NCBI GenBank assembly: GCA_032622095.1
Contig: CP136061.1
Coordinates: 249,375,582-249,439,581, forward strand
Direction of reading: 5' to 3'
From: Siphonodentalium dalli
Taxonomy: Eukaryota; Mollusca; Scaphopoda; Gadilida; Siphonodentaliidae
Length of the DNA stretch: 64,000 nucleotides
Shown here piece after piece: positions 1 through 11,154 of the stretch. The translations under genes were made by a program, and so were the position numbers. A model generated the notes under the pieces. That model ran no database searches. It saw nothing but the letters and a program-made list of their open reading frames with translations, and was not told the origin of the DNA. Each line of letters opens with the position of its first letter. Position 1 is the stretch's first letter.

Positions 1-926
1 CTATCCTTTAGAAATATACCGGTATTGAGGCTCCTACATACTCGAGCCTGTATCTGACGAACAGAAACATGGGAGTACGATATCAATTTAAACTTGACCT
101 CCATAAAGAATCTATTATATATTTGAGGAAAGTTTGTGGTCTGTGCGTGTGGGTGTGTGTGTATGTATGTGTGTGTGTGTTTCCGCGATGGAATCGGAAA
201 CGGCTAACCGATTTTGACGAAACTTGGTACGGGTATGTAGTTTGACCTGAGGACTAACATGGGTATATCCGTTTGCCCGTGCGGCGTGACCTTGACCTTC
301 AAATGACCTTGAACTCAAGTTCTCCGCTGAGCCGATTTTCACCAAATTTGGTATGTGGGGGTAGTTTCAGGCGCTGAGCAATTTCGTCACACCCGGATGC
401 CCGTGCGGCGTGAACTTGAGATTTTAAATGACATTGAACTCTATCTGGGTATCCACTGGGCCGATTTCCACCATTTTTTTGGGGGTGTTGGTGTAGATGG
501 GGATGCCAACAAATTTCGTCTCACCCACATGCCCGTCAGACAGGTACCCAGCTAAAACCTAATGTATAGTTTGTGACTTTTGTCTGTTGGCTATGGCCGG
601 GAAAACTTCCGGACGGATTTCGACGAAACTTGATACCTAAGTGTACGTTTGTCCGGGAAGTGTTTTGGACGGGTCAAAGTGTGATGCTTGATCTTCAAAA
701 TGGTCTATTCAAGATCAAATCGGGTAATAGTGGCGGATTTCGACGATATTCGATAGCTAGGGATACTTTTGTCCGGGCAGTGTTTTGGACGGCTTAACTC
801 GTAACCCCGACCTGACATTGACATTCAAAACGGTAAATTCAAGGTCAAATCTGGTCAAATTTCGCATAACTAGATCCGACGAAGCACCGCGTGTGGTTGC
901 CCGTTACGTGTCACGTACGATCATAT
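1..926 (-). mobile_element. Element E, array A, right part only (cut by window start)
   Basis: This is the right ~0.93 kb of element E. It holds a TG-rich microsatellite (about 139-181), then five degenerate modules starting near 209, 332, 461, 614 and 734, and the right end. The right end shows an inverted-repeat copy (GTGGTTGC at 892-899), a 13-bp palindrome TACGTGTCACGTA (905-917) and the terminus GATCATAT ending at 926. It is followed by TA and the minisatellite. Minus orientation is given on the inference that the hairpin end, on the left, is the 3' end; it is not proven. Confidence 0.85.
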
Positions 927-2080
927 TACCCCTGGTCAGATGGTCCTGTTAATGTGCTATGATGCTGGTTATACTACCCCTGGTCAGGTGGTCCTGTTAA
1001 TGTGCTATGATGCTGGTTATACTACCCCTGGTCAGGTGGTCCTGTTAATGTACTATGATGCTGGTTATACTACCCCTGGTCAGGTGGTCCTGTTAATGTA
1101 CTATGATGCTGGTTATACCACCCCTGGTCAGATGGTCCTGTTAATGTGCTATGATGCTGGTTATACCACCCCTGGTCAGGTGGTCCTGTTAATGTGCTAT
1201 GATGCTGGTTATACTACCCCTGGTCAGGTGGTCCTGTTAATGTGCTATGATGCTGGTTATACTACCCCTGGTCAGGTGGTCCTGTTAATGTACTATGATG
1301 CTGGTTATACCCCCCCCCTGGTTAGGCGGCCCTGTTAATGTGCTATGATGCTGGTTATACTACCCCTGGTTAGGCGGCCCTGTTAATGTACTATGATGCT
1401 GGTTATACTACCCCTGGTCAGGCGGTCCTGTTAATGTGCTATGATGCTGGTTATACTACCCCTGGTTAGGCGGCCCTGTTAATGTGCTATGATGCTGGTT
1501 ATACTACCCCTGGTCAGGTGGTCCTGTTAATGTACTATGATGCTGGTTATACTACCCCTGGTTAGGTGGTCCTGTTAATGTACTATGATGCTGGTTATAC
1601 CACCCCTGGTTAGGCGGCCCTGTTAATGTGATATGATGCTGGTTATACTACCCCTGGTCAGGCGGCCCTGTTAATGTACTATGATGCTGGTTATACTACC
1701 CCTGGTTAGGCGGCCCTGTTAATGTACTATGATGCTGGTTATACTACCCCTGGTCAGGCGGCCCTGTTAATGTACTATGATGCTGGTTATACTACCCCTG
1801 GTCAGGCGGCCCTGTTAATGTACTATGATGCTGGTTATACTACCCCCGGTCAGGCGGTCCTGTTAATGTACTATGATGCTGGTTATACTACCCCTGGTCA
1901 GGCGGCCATGTTAATGTACTATGATGCTGGTTATACTACCCCTGGTTAGGCGGCCCTGTTAATGTACTATGATGCTGGTTATACTACCCCAGGTTAGGCG
2001 GCCCTGTTAATGTACTATGATGCTGGTTATACCACCCCTGGTCATGTGGTCCTGTTAATGTGCTATGATGCTGGTTATAC
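927..2080. repeat. 48-bp minisatellite, 24 monomers
   Basis: The monomer runs TACCCCTGGT...GGTTATAC and is 48 bp. The array is 24 monomers plus 2 bp (1,154 bp); the extra bases come from a C-run in one monomer near 1311-1318. Variants differ at a few positions (TGCTATG/TACTATG, GGTCAGGT/GGTTAGGC). Since 48 is divisible by 3, one frame stays open over several monomers and encodes a 16-residue repeat, but a CAG-to-TAG variant interrupts it repeatedly, so it is not considered coding. The array starts and ends in the same monomer phase on either side of element E. Confidence 0.95.
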
Positions 2081-2082
2081 TA

Positions 2083-4158
2083 GCAACCACAACGCGCCGC
2101 AGGCGCGTTGTTGCTTTTCATGTTTAGGCGTGAATGACGTCATTAATTTTTACAATACCATGAAACAGCATTTCGACGCGATGAAAATCCGGACAAGAAA
2201 AATGGGTTAAAAATCACGTGACTTCCGCTTCGCTTTCGCATAGAATCATGGGAACAATAATATCCCAAAAAGAAACGGTGACACAGAATCGGAAGTGGAC
2301 CAACGGGATGGTTATAAAATTAACAACTTTAGTTTTTCTGAACAATTCCTACGTGATTTTGGCCTATAGATTAGTTTCGTATGACCAATTTCGTTGGTTA
2401 GCTGAATAAAATCAGCGAAGACGTCATGACATGGTCCATGACGTCATTTGCGTCATTTGGTGTCGTGGGCTAGAATCCAGAAAAAATTGGTCTCCGCAGG
2501 AAACACTGATTTCACATCAGTATACTAGACTTGGTTGCATTTATAACCGTTTTCGCAAAAGATATATGCGAAAATAGCACAAGCAAACGTGCCTGCTTCA
2601 GAATCAAATTACCACAGTTGAATAGCCAAGGATGTACCCTTTCCAACAATGTATAGCACGACATCGTGTGTTGCGCCGATGTTTACTTATGGTGTTTTGT
2701 AATAACGATCCCGCCTTAACTGCGTGTAATTTTCCTCCGGACAAATTGCTCAGCGAAAAATCCCCCTAATAGGCGGACAACACATTCAATAAGTTCCCGT
2801 CTCGCAACGATTTGGCCTCACAGACATATCGGCGGCTTATCAATTCCTTCGAGATAAATGATTGAACCAATCTACCCTAACAAGGGGGATTTTTTCACGG
2901 TTGTATGTCGCGCGAATAGTATTGGCTGGCTGCCAGGTATTCACACTCAACATCGGAACGCGGCTTATTATTTGAAATCATTTGTGAGCAGTGGTGGCAG
3001 CGAGGAAGTCAAATGATATGTCCATCATAACATGGGTCGCCTTCGTTGGTGAAGTTGGAATTAAGCCTCAACCAAATTTGTTGTCAAGTTGATGTGGGGG
3101 GCTTATATGACCTTGACCTTGACCATAAAATGACCTTGACCTCTGTTGAAAGACATCTCACTTAAAGGGCCATTTTGCTAGATATGTGTTGCGATGTACG
3201 CGCTAATGTCAATATGCAGAGGCCTTTTATAGCTATCCTTTAGAAATATACCGGTATTGAGGCTCCTACATACTCGAGCCTGTATCTGACGAACAGAAAC
3301 ATGGGAGTACGATATCAATTTAAACTTGACCTCCATAAAGAATCTATTATATATTTGAGGAAAGTTTGTGGTCTGTGCGTGTGGGTGTGTGTGTATGTAT
3401 GTGTGTGTGTGTTTCCGCGATGGAATCGGAAACGGCTAACCGATTTTGACGAAACTTGGTACGGGTATGTAGTTTGACCTGAGGACTAACATGGGTATAT
3501 CCGTTTGCCCGTGCGGCGTGACCTTGACCTTCAAATGACCTTGAACTCAAGTTCTCCGCTGAGCCGATTTTCACCAAATTTGGTATGTGGGGGTAGTTTC
3601 AGGCGCTGAGCAATTTCGTCACACCCGGATGCCCGTGCGGCGTGAACTTGAGATTTTAAATGACATTGAACTCTATCTGGGTATCCACTGGGCCGATTTC
3701 CACCATTTTTTTGGGGGTGTTGGTGTAGATGGGGATGCCAACAAATTTCGTCTCACCCACATGCCCGTCAGACAGGTACCCAGCTAAAACCTAATGTATA
3801 GTTTGTGACTTTTGTCTGTTGGCTATGGCCGGGAAAACTTCCGGACGGATTTCGACGAAACTTGATACCTAAGTGTACGTTTGTCCGGGAAGTGTTTTGG
3901 ACGGGTCAAAGTGTGATGCTTGATCTTCAAAATGGTCTATTCAAGATCAAATCGGGTAATAGTGGCGGATTTCGACGATATTCGATAGCTAGGGATACTT
4001 TTGTCCGGGCAGTGTTTTGGACGGCTTAACTCGTAACCCCGACCTGACATTGACATTCAAAACGGTAAATTCAAGGTCAAATCTGGTCAAATTTCGCATA
4101 ACTAGATCCGACGAAGCACCGCGTGTGGTTGCCCGTTACGTGTCACGTACGATCATAT
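2083..4158 (-). mobile_element. Element E, complete copy in array A (2,076 bp)
   Basis: This is a complete non-autonomous transposon. The left end GCAACCACAACGCGCC begins right after TA (2081-2082) and folds with GGCGCGTTGTTGC to give a hairpin with a GCA loop (2083-2114). The right end, GATCATAT, is followed by TA (4159-4160). An inverted copy of GCAACCACA/CGCG lies about 26 bp inside the right end, so the inverted repeats are asymmetric. Inside are a palindromic ATGACGTCAT (2134-2143), GACGTCATG/CATGACGTC (2420-2445), TTTTCGCA/TGCGAAAA (2550-2574), TGACCTTGACC repeats (3112-3135), a TG microsatellite and five degenerate ~120-bp modules. No transposase, Rep or helicase coding sequence is visible. 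Helentron/HINE-like structure is inferred; TA flanks argue for another class. Confidence 0.85.
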
Positions 4159-5313
4159 TACCCCTGGTCAGATGGTCCTGTTAATGTGCTATGATGCTGG
4201 TTATACTACCCCTGGTCAGGTGGTCCTGTTAATGTGCTATGATGCTGGTTATACTACCCCTGGTCAGGTGGTCCTGTTAATGTACTATGATGCTGGTTAT
4301 ACTACCCCTGGTCAGGTGGTCCTGTTAATGTACTATGATGCTGGTTATACCACCCCTGGTCAGATGGTCCTGTTAATGTGCTATGATGCTGGTTATACCA
4401 CCCCTGGTCAGGTGGTCCTGTTAATGTGCTATGATGCTGGTTATACTACCCCTGGTCAGGTGGTCCTGTTAATGTGCTATGATGCTGGTTATACTACCCC
4501 TGGTCAGGTGGTCCTGTTAATGTACTATGATGCTGGTTATACCCCCCCCCCTGGTTAGGCGGCCCTGTTAATGTGCTATGATGCTGGTTATACTACCCCT
4601 GGTTAGGCGGCCCTGTTAATGTACTATGATGCTGGTTATACTACCCCTGGTCAGGCGGTCCTGTTAATGTGCTATGATGCTGGTTATACTACCCCTGGTT
4701 AGGCGGCCCTGTTAATGTGCTATGATGCTGGTTATACTACCCCTGGTCAGGTGGTCCTGTTAATGTACTATGATGCTGGTTATACTACCCCTGGTTAGGT
4801 GGTCCTGTTAATGTACTATGATGCTGGTTATACCACCCCTGGTTAGGCGGCCCTGTTAATGTGATATGATGCTGGTTATACTACCCCTGGTCAGGCGGCC
4901 CTGTTAATGTACTATGATGCTGGTTATACTACCCCTGGTTAGGCGGCCCTGTTAATGTACTATGATGCTGGTTATACTACCCCTGGTCAGGCGGCCCTGT
5001 TAATGTACTATGATGCTGGTTATACTACCCCTGGTCAGGCGGCCCTGTTAATGTACTATGATGCTGGTTATACTACCCCCGGTCAGGCGGTCCTGTTAAT
5101 GTACTATGATGCTGGTTATACTACCCCTGGTCAGGCGGCCATGTTAATGTACTATGATGCTGGTTATACTACCCCTGGTTAGGCGGCCCTGTTAATGTAC
5201 TATGATGCTGGTTATACTACCCCAGGTTAGGCGGCCCTGTTAATGTACTATGATGCTGGTTATACCACCCCTGGTCATGTGGTCCTGTTAATGTGCTATG
5301 ATGCTGGTTATAC
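4159..5313. repeat. 48-bp minisatellite, 24 monomers
   Basis: This array has the same variant order as the one at 927-2080. It is 1,155 bp because the internal C-run is one base longer. It is flanked on both sides by TA and element E. Confidence 0.95.
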
Positions 5314-5315
5314 TA

Positions 5316-7391
5316 GCAACCACAACGCGCCGCAGGCGCGTTGTTGCTTTTCATGTTTAGGCGTGAATGACGTCATTAATTTTTACAATACCATGAAACA
5401 GCATTTCGACGCGATGAAAATCCGGACAAGAAAAATGGGTTAAAAATCACGTGACTTCCGCTTCGCTTTCGCATAGAATCATGGGAACAATAATATCCCA
5501 AAAAGAAACGGTGACACAGAATCGGAAGTGGACCAACGGGATGGTTATAAAATTAACAACTTTAGTTTTTCTGAACAATTCCTACGTGATTTTGGCCTAT
5601 AGATTAGTTTCGTATGACCAATTTCGTTGGTTAGCTGAATAAAATCAGCGAAGACGTCATGACATGGTCCATGACGTCATTTGCGTCATTTGGTGTCGTG
5701 GGCTAGAATCCAGAAAAAATTGGTCTCCGCAGGAAACACTGATTTCACATCAGTATACTAGACTTGGTTGCATTTATAACCGTTTTCGCAAAAGATATAT
5801 GCGAAAATAGCACAAGCAAACGTGCCTGCTTCAGAATCAAATTACCACAGTTGAATAGCCAAGGATGTACCCTTTCCAACAATGTATAGCACGACATCGT
5901 GTGTTGCGCCGATGTTTACTTATGGTGTTTTGTAATAACGATCCCGCCTTAACTGCGTGTAATTTTCCTCCGGACAAATTGCTCAGCGAAAAATCCCCCT
6001 AATAGGCGGACAACACATTCAATAAGTTCCCGTCTCGCAACGATTTGGCCTCACAGACATATCGGCGGCTTATCAATTCCTTCGAGATAAATGATTGAAC
6101 CAATCTACCCTAACAAGGGGGATTTTTTCACGGTTGTATGTCGCGCGAATAGTATTGGCTGGCTGCCAGGTATTCACACTCAACATCGGAACGCGGCTTA
6201 TTATTTGAAATCATTTGTGAGCAGTGGTGGCAGCGAGGAAGTCAAATGATATGTCCATCATAACATGGGTCGCCTTCGTTGGTGAAGTTGGAATTAAGCC
6301 TCAACCAAATTTGTTGTCAAGTTGATGTGGGGGGCTTATATGACCTTGACCTTGACCATAAAATGACCTTGACCTCTGTTGAAAGACATCTCACTTAAAG
6401 GGCCATTTTGCTAGATATGTGTTGCGATGTACGCGCTAATGTCAATATGCAGAGGCCTTTTATAGCTATCCTTTAGAAATATACCGGTATTGAGGCTCCT
6501 ACATACTCGAGCCTGTATCTGACGAACAGAAACATGGGAGTACGATATCAATTTAAACTTGACCTCCATAAAGAATCTATTATATATTTGAGGAAAGTTT
6601 GTGGTCTGTGCGTGTGGGTGTGTGTGTATGTATGTGTGTGTGTGTTTCCGCGATGGAATCGGAAACGGCTAACCGATTTTGACGAAACTTGGTACGGGTA
6701 TGTAGTTTGACCTGAGGACTAACATGGGTATATCCGTTTGCCCGTGCGGCGTGACCTTGACCTTCAAATGACCTTGAACTCAAGTTCTCCGCTGAGCCGA
6801 TTTTCACCAAATTTGGTATGTGGGGGTAGTTTCAGGCGCTGAGCAATTTCGTCACACCCGGATGCCCGTGCGGCGTGAACTTGAGATTTTAAATGACATT
6901 GAACTCTATCTGGGTATCCACTGGGCCGATTTCCACCATTTTTTTGGGGGTGTTGGTGTAGATGGGGATGCCAACAAATTTCGTCTCACCCACATGCCCG
7001 TCAGACAGGTACCCAGCTAAAACCTAATGTATAGTTTGTGACTTTTGTCTGTTGGCTATGGCCGGGAAAACTTCCGGACGGATTTCGACGAAACTTGATA
7101 CCTAAGTGTACGTTTGTCCGGGAAGTGTTTTGGACGGGTCAAAGTGTGATGCTTGATCTTCAAAATGGTCTATTCAAGATCAAATCGGGTAATAGTGGCG
7201 GATTTCGACGATATTCGATAGCTAGGGATACTTTTGTCCGGGCAGTGTTTTGGACGGCTTAACTCGTAACCCCGACCTGACATTGACATTCAAAACGGTA
7301 AATTCAAGGTCAAATCTGGTCAAATTTCGCATAACTAGATCCGACGAAGCACCGCGTGTGGTTGCCCGTTACGTGTCACGTACGATCATAT
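5316..7391 (-). mobile_element. Element E, complete copy in array A
   Basis: It is 2,076 bp and has the same termini and landmarks as the copy at 2083-4158: a GCAACC hairpin end at 5316 and a GATCATAT end at 7391. The flanking TA dinucleotides are at 5314-5315 and 7392-7393. I saw no difference that would restore an open reading frame. Confidence 0.85.
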
Positions 7392-8546
7392 TACCCCTGG
7401 TCAGATGGTCCTGTTAATGTGCTATGATGCTGGTTATACTACCCCTGGTCAGGTGGTCCTGTTAATGTGCTATGATGCTGGTTATACTACCCCTGGTCAG
7501 GTGGTCCTGTTAATGTACTATGATGCTGGTTATACTACCCCTGGTCAGGTGGTCCTGTTAATGTACTATGATGCTGGTTATACCACCCCTGGTCAGATGG
7601 TCCTGTTAATGTGCTATGATGCTGGTTATACCACCCCTGGTCAGGTGGTCCTGTTAATGTGCTATGATGCTGGTTATACTACCCCTGGTCAGGTGGTCCT
7701 GTTAATGTGCTATGATGCTGGTTATACTACCCCTGGTCAGGTGGTCCTGTTAATGTACTATGATGCTGGTTATACCCCCCCCCCTGGTTAGGCGGCCCTG
7801 TTAATGTGCTATGATGCTGGTTATACTACCCCTGGTTAGGCGGCCCTGTTAATGTACTATGATGCTGGTTATACTACCCCTGGTCAGGCGGTCCTGTTAA
7901 TGTGCTATGATGCTGGTTATACTACCCCTGGTTAGGCGGCCCTGTTAATGTGCTATGATGCTGGTTATACTACCCCTGGTCAGGTGGTCCTGTTAATGTA
8001 CTATGATGCTGGTTATACTACCCCTGGTTAGGTGGTCCTGTTAATGTACTATGATGCTGGTTATACCACCCCTGGTTAGGCGGCCCTGTTAATGTGATAT
8101 GATGCTGGTTATACTACCCCTGGTCAGGCGGCCCTGTTAATGTACTATGATGCTGGTTATACTACCCCTGGTTAGGCGGCCCTGTTAATGTACTATGATG
8201 CTGGTTATACTACCCCTGGTCAGGCGGCCCTGTTAATGTACTATGATGCTGGTTATACTACCCCTGGTCAGGCGGCCCTGTTAATGTACTATGATGCTGG
8301 TTATACTACCCCCGGTCAGGCGGTCCTGTTAATGTACTATGATGCTGGTTATACTACCCCTGGTCAGGCGGCCATGTTAATGTACTATGATGCTGGTTAT
8401 ACTACCCCTGGTTAGGCGGCCCTGTTAATGTACTATGATGCTGGTTATACTACCCCAGGTTAGGCGGCCCTGTTAATGTACTATGATGCTGGTTATACCA
8501 CCCCTGGTCATGTGGTCCTGTTAATGTGCTATGATGCTGGTTATAC
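7392..8546. repeat. 48-bp minisatellite, 24 monomers
   Basis: It is 1,155 bp, with the same monomer order and the same 9-C insertion as the array at 4159-5313. Confidence 0.95.
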
Positions 8547-8548
8547 TA

Positions 8549-10624
8549 GCAACCACAACGCGCCGCAGGCGCGTTGTTGCTTTTCATGTTTAGGCGTGAA
8601 TGACGTCATTAATTTTTACAATACCATGAAACAGCATTTCGACGCGATGAAAATCCGGACAAGAAAAATGGGTTAAAAATCACGTGACTTCCGCTTCGCT
8701 TTCGCATAGAATCATGGGAACAATAATATCCCAAAAAGAAACGGTGACACAGAATCGGAAGTGGACCAACGGGGTGGTTATAAAATTAACAACTTTAGTT
8801 TTTCTGAACAATTCCTACGTGATTTTGGCCTATAGATTAGTTTCGTATGACCAATTTCGTTGGTTAGCTGAATAAAATCAGCGAAGACGTCATGACATGG
8901 TCCATGACGTCATTTGCGTCATTTGGTGTCGTGGGCTAGAATCCAGAAAAAATTGGTCTCCGCAGGAAACACTGATTTCACATCAGTATACTAGACTTGG
9001 TTGCATTTATAACCGTTTTCGCAAAAGATATATGCGAAAATAGCACAAGCAAACGTGCCTGCTTCAGAATCAAATTACCACAGTTGAATAGCCAAGGATG
9101 TACCCTTTCCAACAATGTATAGCACGACATCGTGTGTTGCGCCGATGTTTACTTATGGTGTTTTGTAATAACGATCCCGCCTTAACTGCGTGTAATTTTC
9201 CTCCGGACAAATTGCTCAGCGAAAAATCCCCCTAATAGGCGGACAACACATTCAATAAGTTCCCGTCTCGCAACGATTTGGCCTCACAGACATATCGGCG
9301 GCTTATCAATTCCTTCGAGATAAATGATTGAACCAATCTACCCTAACAAGGGGGATTTTTTCACGGTTGTATGTCGCGCGAATAGTATTGGCTGGCTGCC
9401 AGGTATTCACACTCAACATCGGAACGCGGCTTATTATTTGAAATCATTTGTGAGCAGTGGTGGCAGCGAGGAAGTCAAATGATATGTCCATCATAACATG
9501 GGTCGCCTTCGTTGGTGAAGTTGGAATTAAGCCTCAACCAAATTTGTTGTCAAGTTGATGTGGGGGGCTTATATGACCTTGACCTTGACCATAAAATGAC
9601 CTTGACCTCTGTTGAAAGACATCTCACTTAAAGGGCCATTTTGCTAGATATGTGTTGCGATGTACGCGCTAATGTCAATATGCAGAGGCCTTTTATAGCT
9701 ATCCTTTAGAAATATACCGGTATTGAGGCTCCTACATACTCGAGCCTGTATCTGACGAACAGAAACATGGGAGTACGATATCAATTTAAACTTGACCTCC
9801 ATAAAGAATCTATTATATATTTGAGGAAAGTTTGTGGTCTGTGCGTGTGGGTGTGTGTGTATGTATGTGTGTGTGTGTTTCCGCGATGGAATCGGAAACG
9901 GCTAACCGATTTTGACGAAACTTGGTACGGGTATGTAGTTTGACCTGAGGACTAACATGGGTATATCCGTTTGCCCGTGCGGCGTGACCTTGACCTTCAA
10001 ATGACCTTGAACTCAAGTTCTCCGCTGAGCCGATTTTCACCAAATTTGGTATGTGGGGGTAGTTTCAGGCGCTGAGCAATTTCGTCACACCCGGATGCCC
10101 GTGCGGCGTGAACTTGAGATTTTAAATGACATTGAACTCTATCTGGGTATCCACTGGGCCGATTTCCACCATTTTTTTGGGGGTGTTGGTGTAGATGGGG
10201 ATGCCAACAAATTTCGTCTCACCCACATGCCCGTCAGACAGGTACCCAGCTAAAACCTAATGTATAGTTTGTGACTTTTGTCTGTTGGCTATGGCCGGGA
10301 AAACTTCCGGACGGATTTCGACGAAACTTGATACCTAAGTGTACGTTTGTCCGGGAAGTGTTTTGGACGGGTCAAAGTGTGATGCTTGATCTTCAAAATG
10401 GTCTATTCAAGATCAAATCGGGTAATAGTGGCGGATTTCGACGATATTCGATAGCTAGGGATACTTTTGTCCGGGCAGTGTTTTGGACGGCTTAACTCGT
10501 AACCCCGACCTGACATTGACATTCAAAACGGTAAATTCAAGGTCAAATCTGGTCAAATTTCGCATAACTAGATCCGACGAAGCACCGCGTGTGGTTGCCC
10601 GTTACGTGTCACGTACGATCATAT
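8549..10624 (-). mobile_element. Element E, complete copy in array A
   Basis: It is 2,076 bp, with termini as in the other complete copies. One substitution (A to G at 8774) distinguishes it from its neighbours. Confidence 0.85.
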
Positions 10625-11152
10625 TACCCCTGGTCAGATGGTCCTGTTAATGTGCTATGATGCTGGTTATACTACCCCTGGTCAGGTGGTCCTGTTAATG
10701 TGCTATGATGCTGGTTATACTACCCCTGGTCAGGTGGTCCTGTTAATGTACTATGATGCTGGTTATACTACCCCTGGTCAGGTGGTCCTGTTAATGTACT
10801 ATGATGCTGGTTATACCACCCCTGGTCAGATGGTCCTGTTAATGTGCTATGATGCTGGTTATACCACCCCTGGTCAGGTGGTCCTGTTAATGTGCTATGA
10901 TGCTGGTTATACTACCCCTGGTCAGGTGGTCCTGTTAATGTGCTATGATGCTGGTTATACTACCCCTGGTCAGGTGGTCCTGTTAATGTACTATGATGCT
11001 GGTTATACTACCCCTGGTTAGGCGGCCCTGTTAATGTACTATGATGCTGGTTATACTACCCCAGGTTAGGCGGCCCTGTTAATGTACTATGATGCTGGTT
11101 ATACCACCCCTGGTCATGTGGTCCTGTTAATGTGCTATGATGCTGGTTATAC
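10625..11152. repeat. 48-bp minisatellite, contracted to 11 monomers
   Basis: It is exactly 528 bp (11 x 48). The first eight monomers match the start of the other arrays and the last three match their end, so 13 internal monomers, including the C-run monomer, were removed in register. This explains nearly all of the shorter 2,606-bp unit. Replication slippage, unequal exchange or an assembly collapse would look alike here. Confidence 0.95.
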
Positions 11153-11154
11153 TA

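Noticed and set aside
940-1338. Open frame encoding a 16-residue repeat (VVLLMCYDAGYTTPGQ) over the minisatellite
   Set aside because: The 48-bp period is a multiple of three, so an open frame is automatic; TAG variants interrupt it repeatedly and lengths vary between units.
2218-2409. 63-codon open frame found in all element E copies
   Set aside because: It needs a GTG start, lies over CRE-like and other non-coding landmarks, matches no family and has mainly amino-acid-changing differences.
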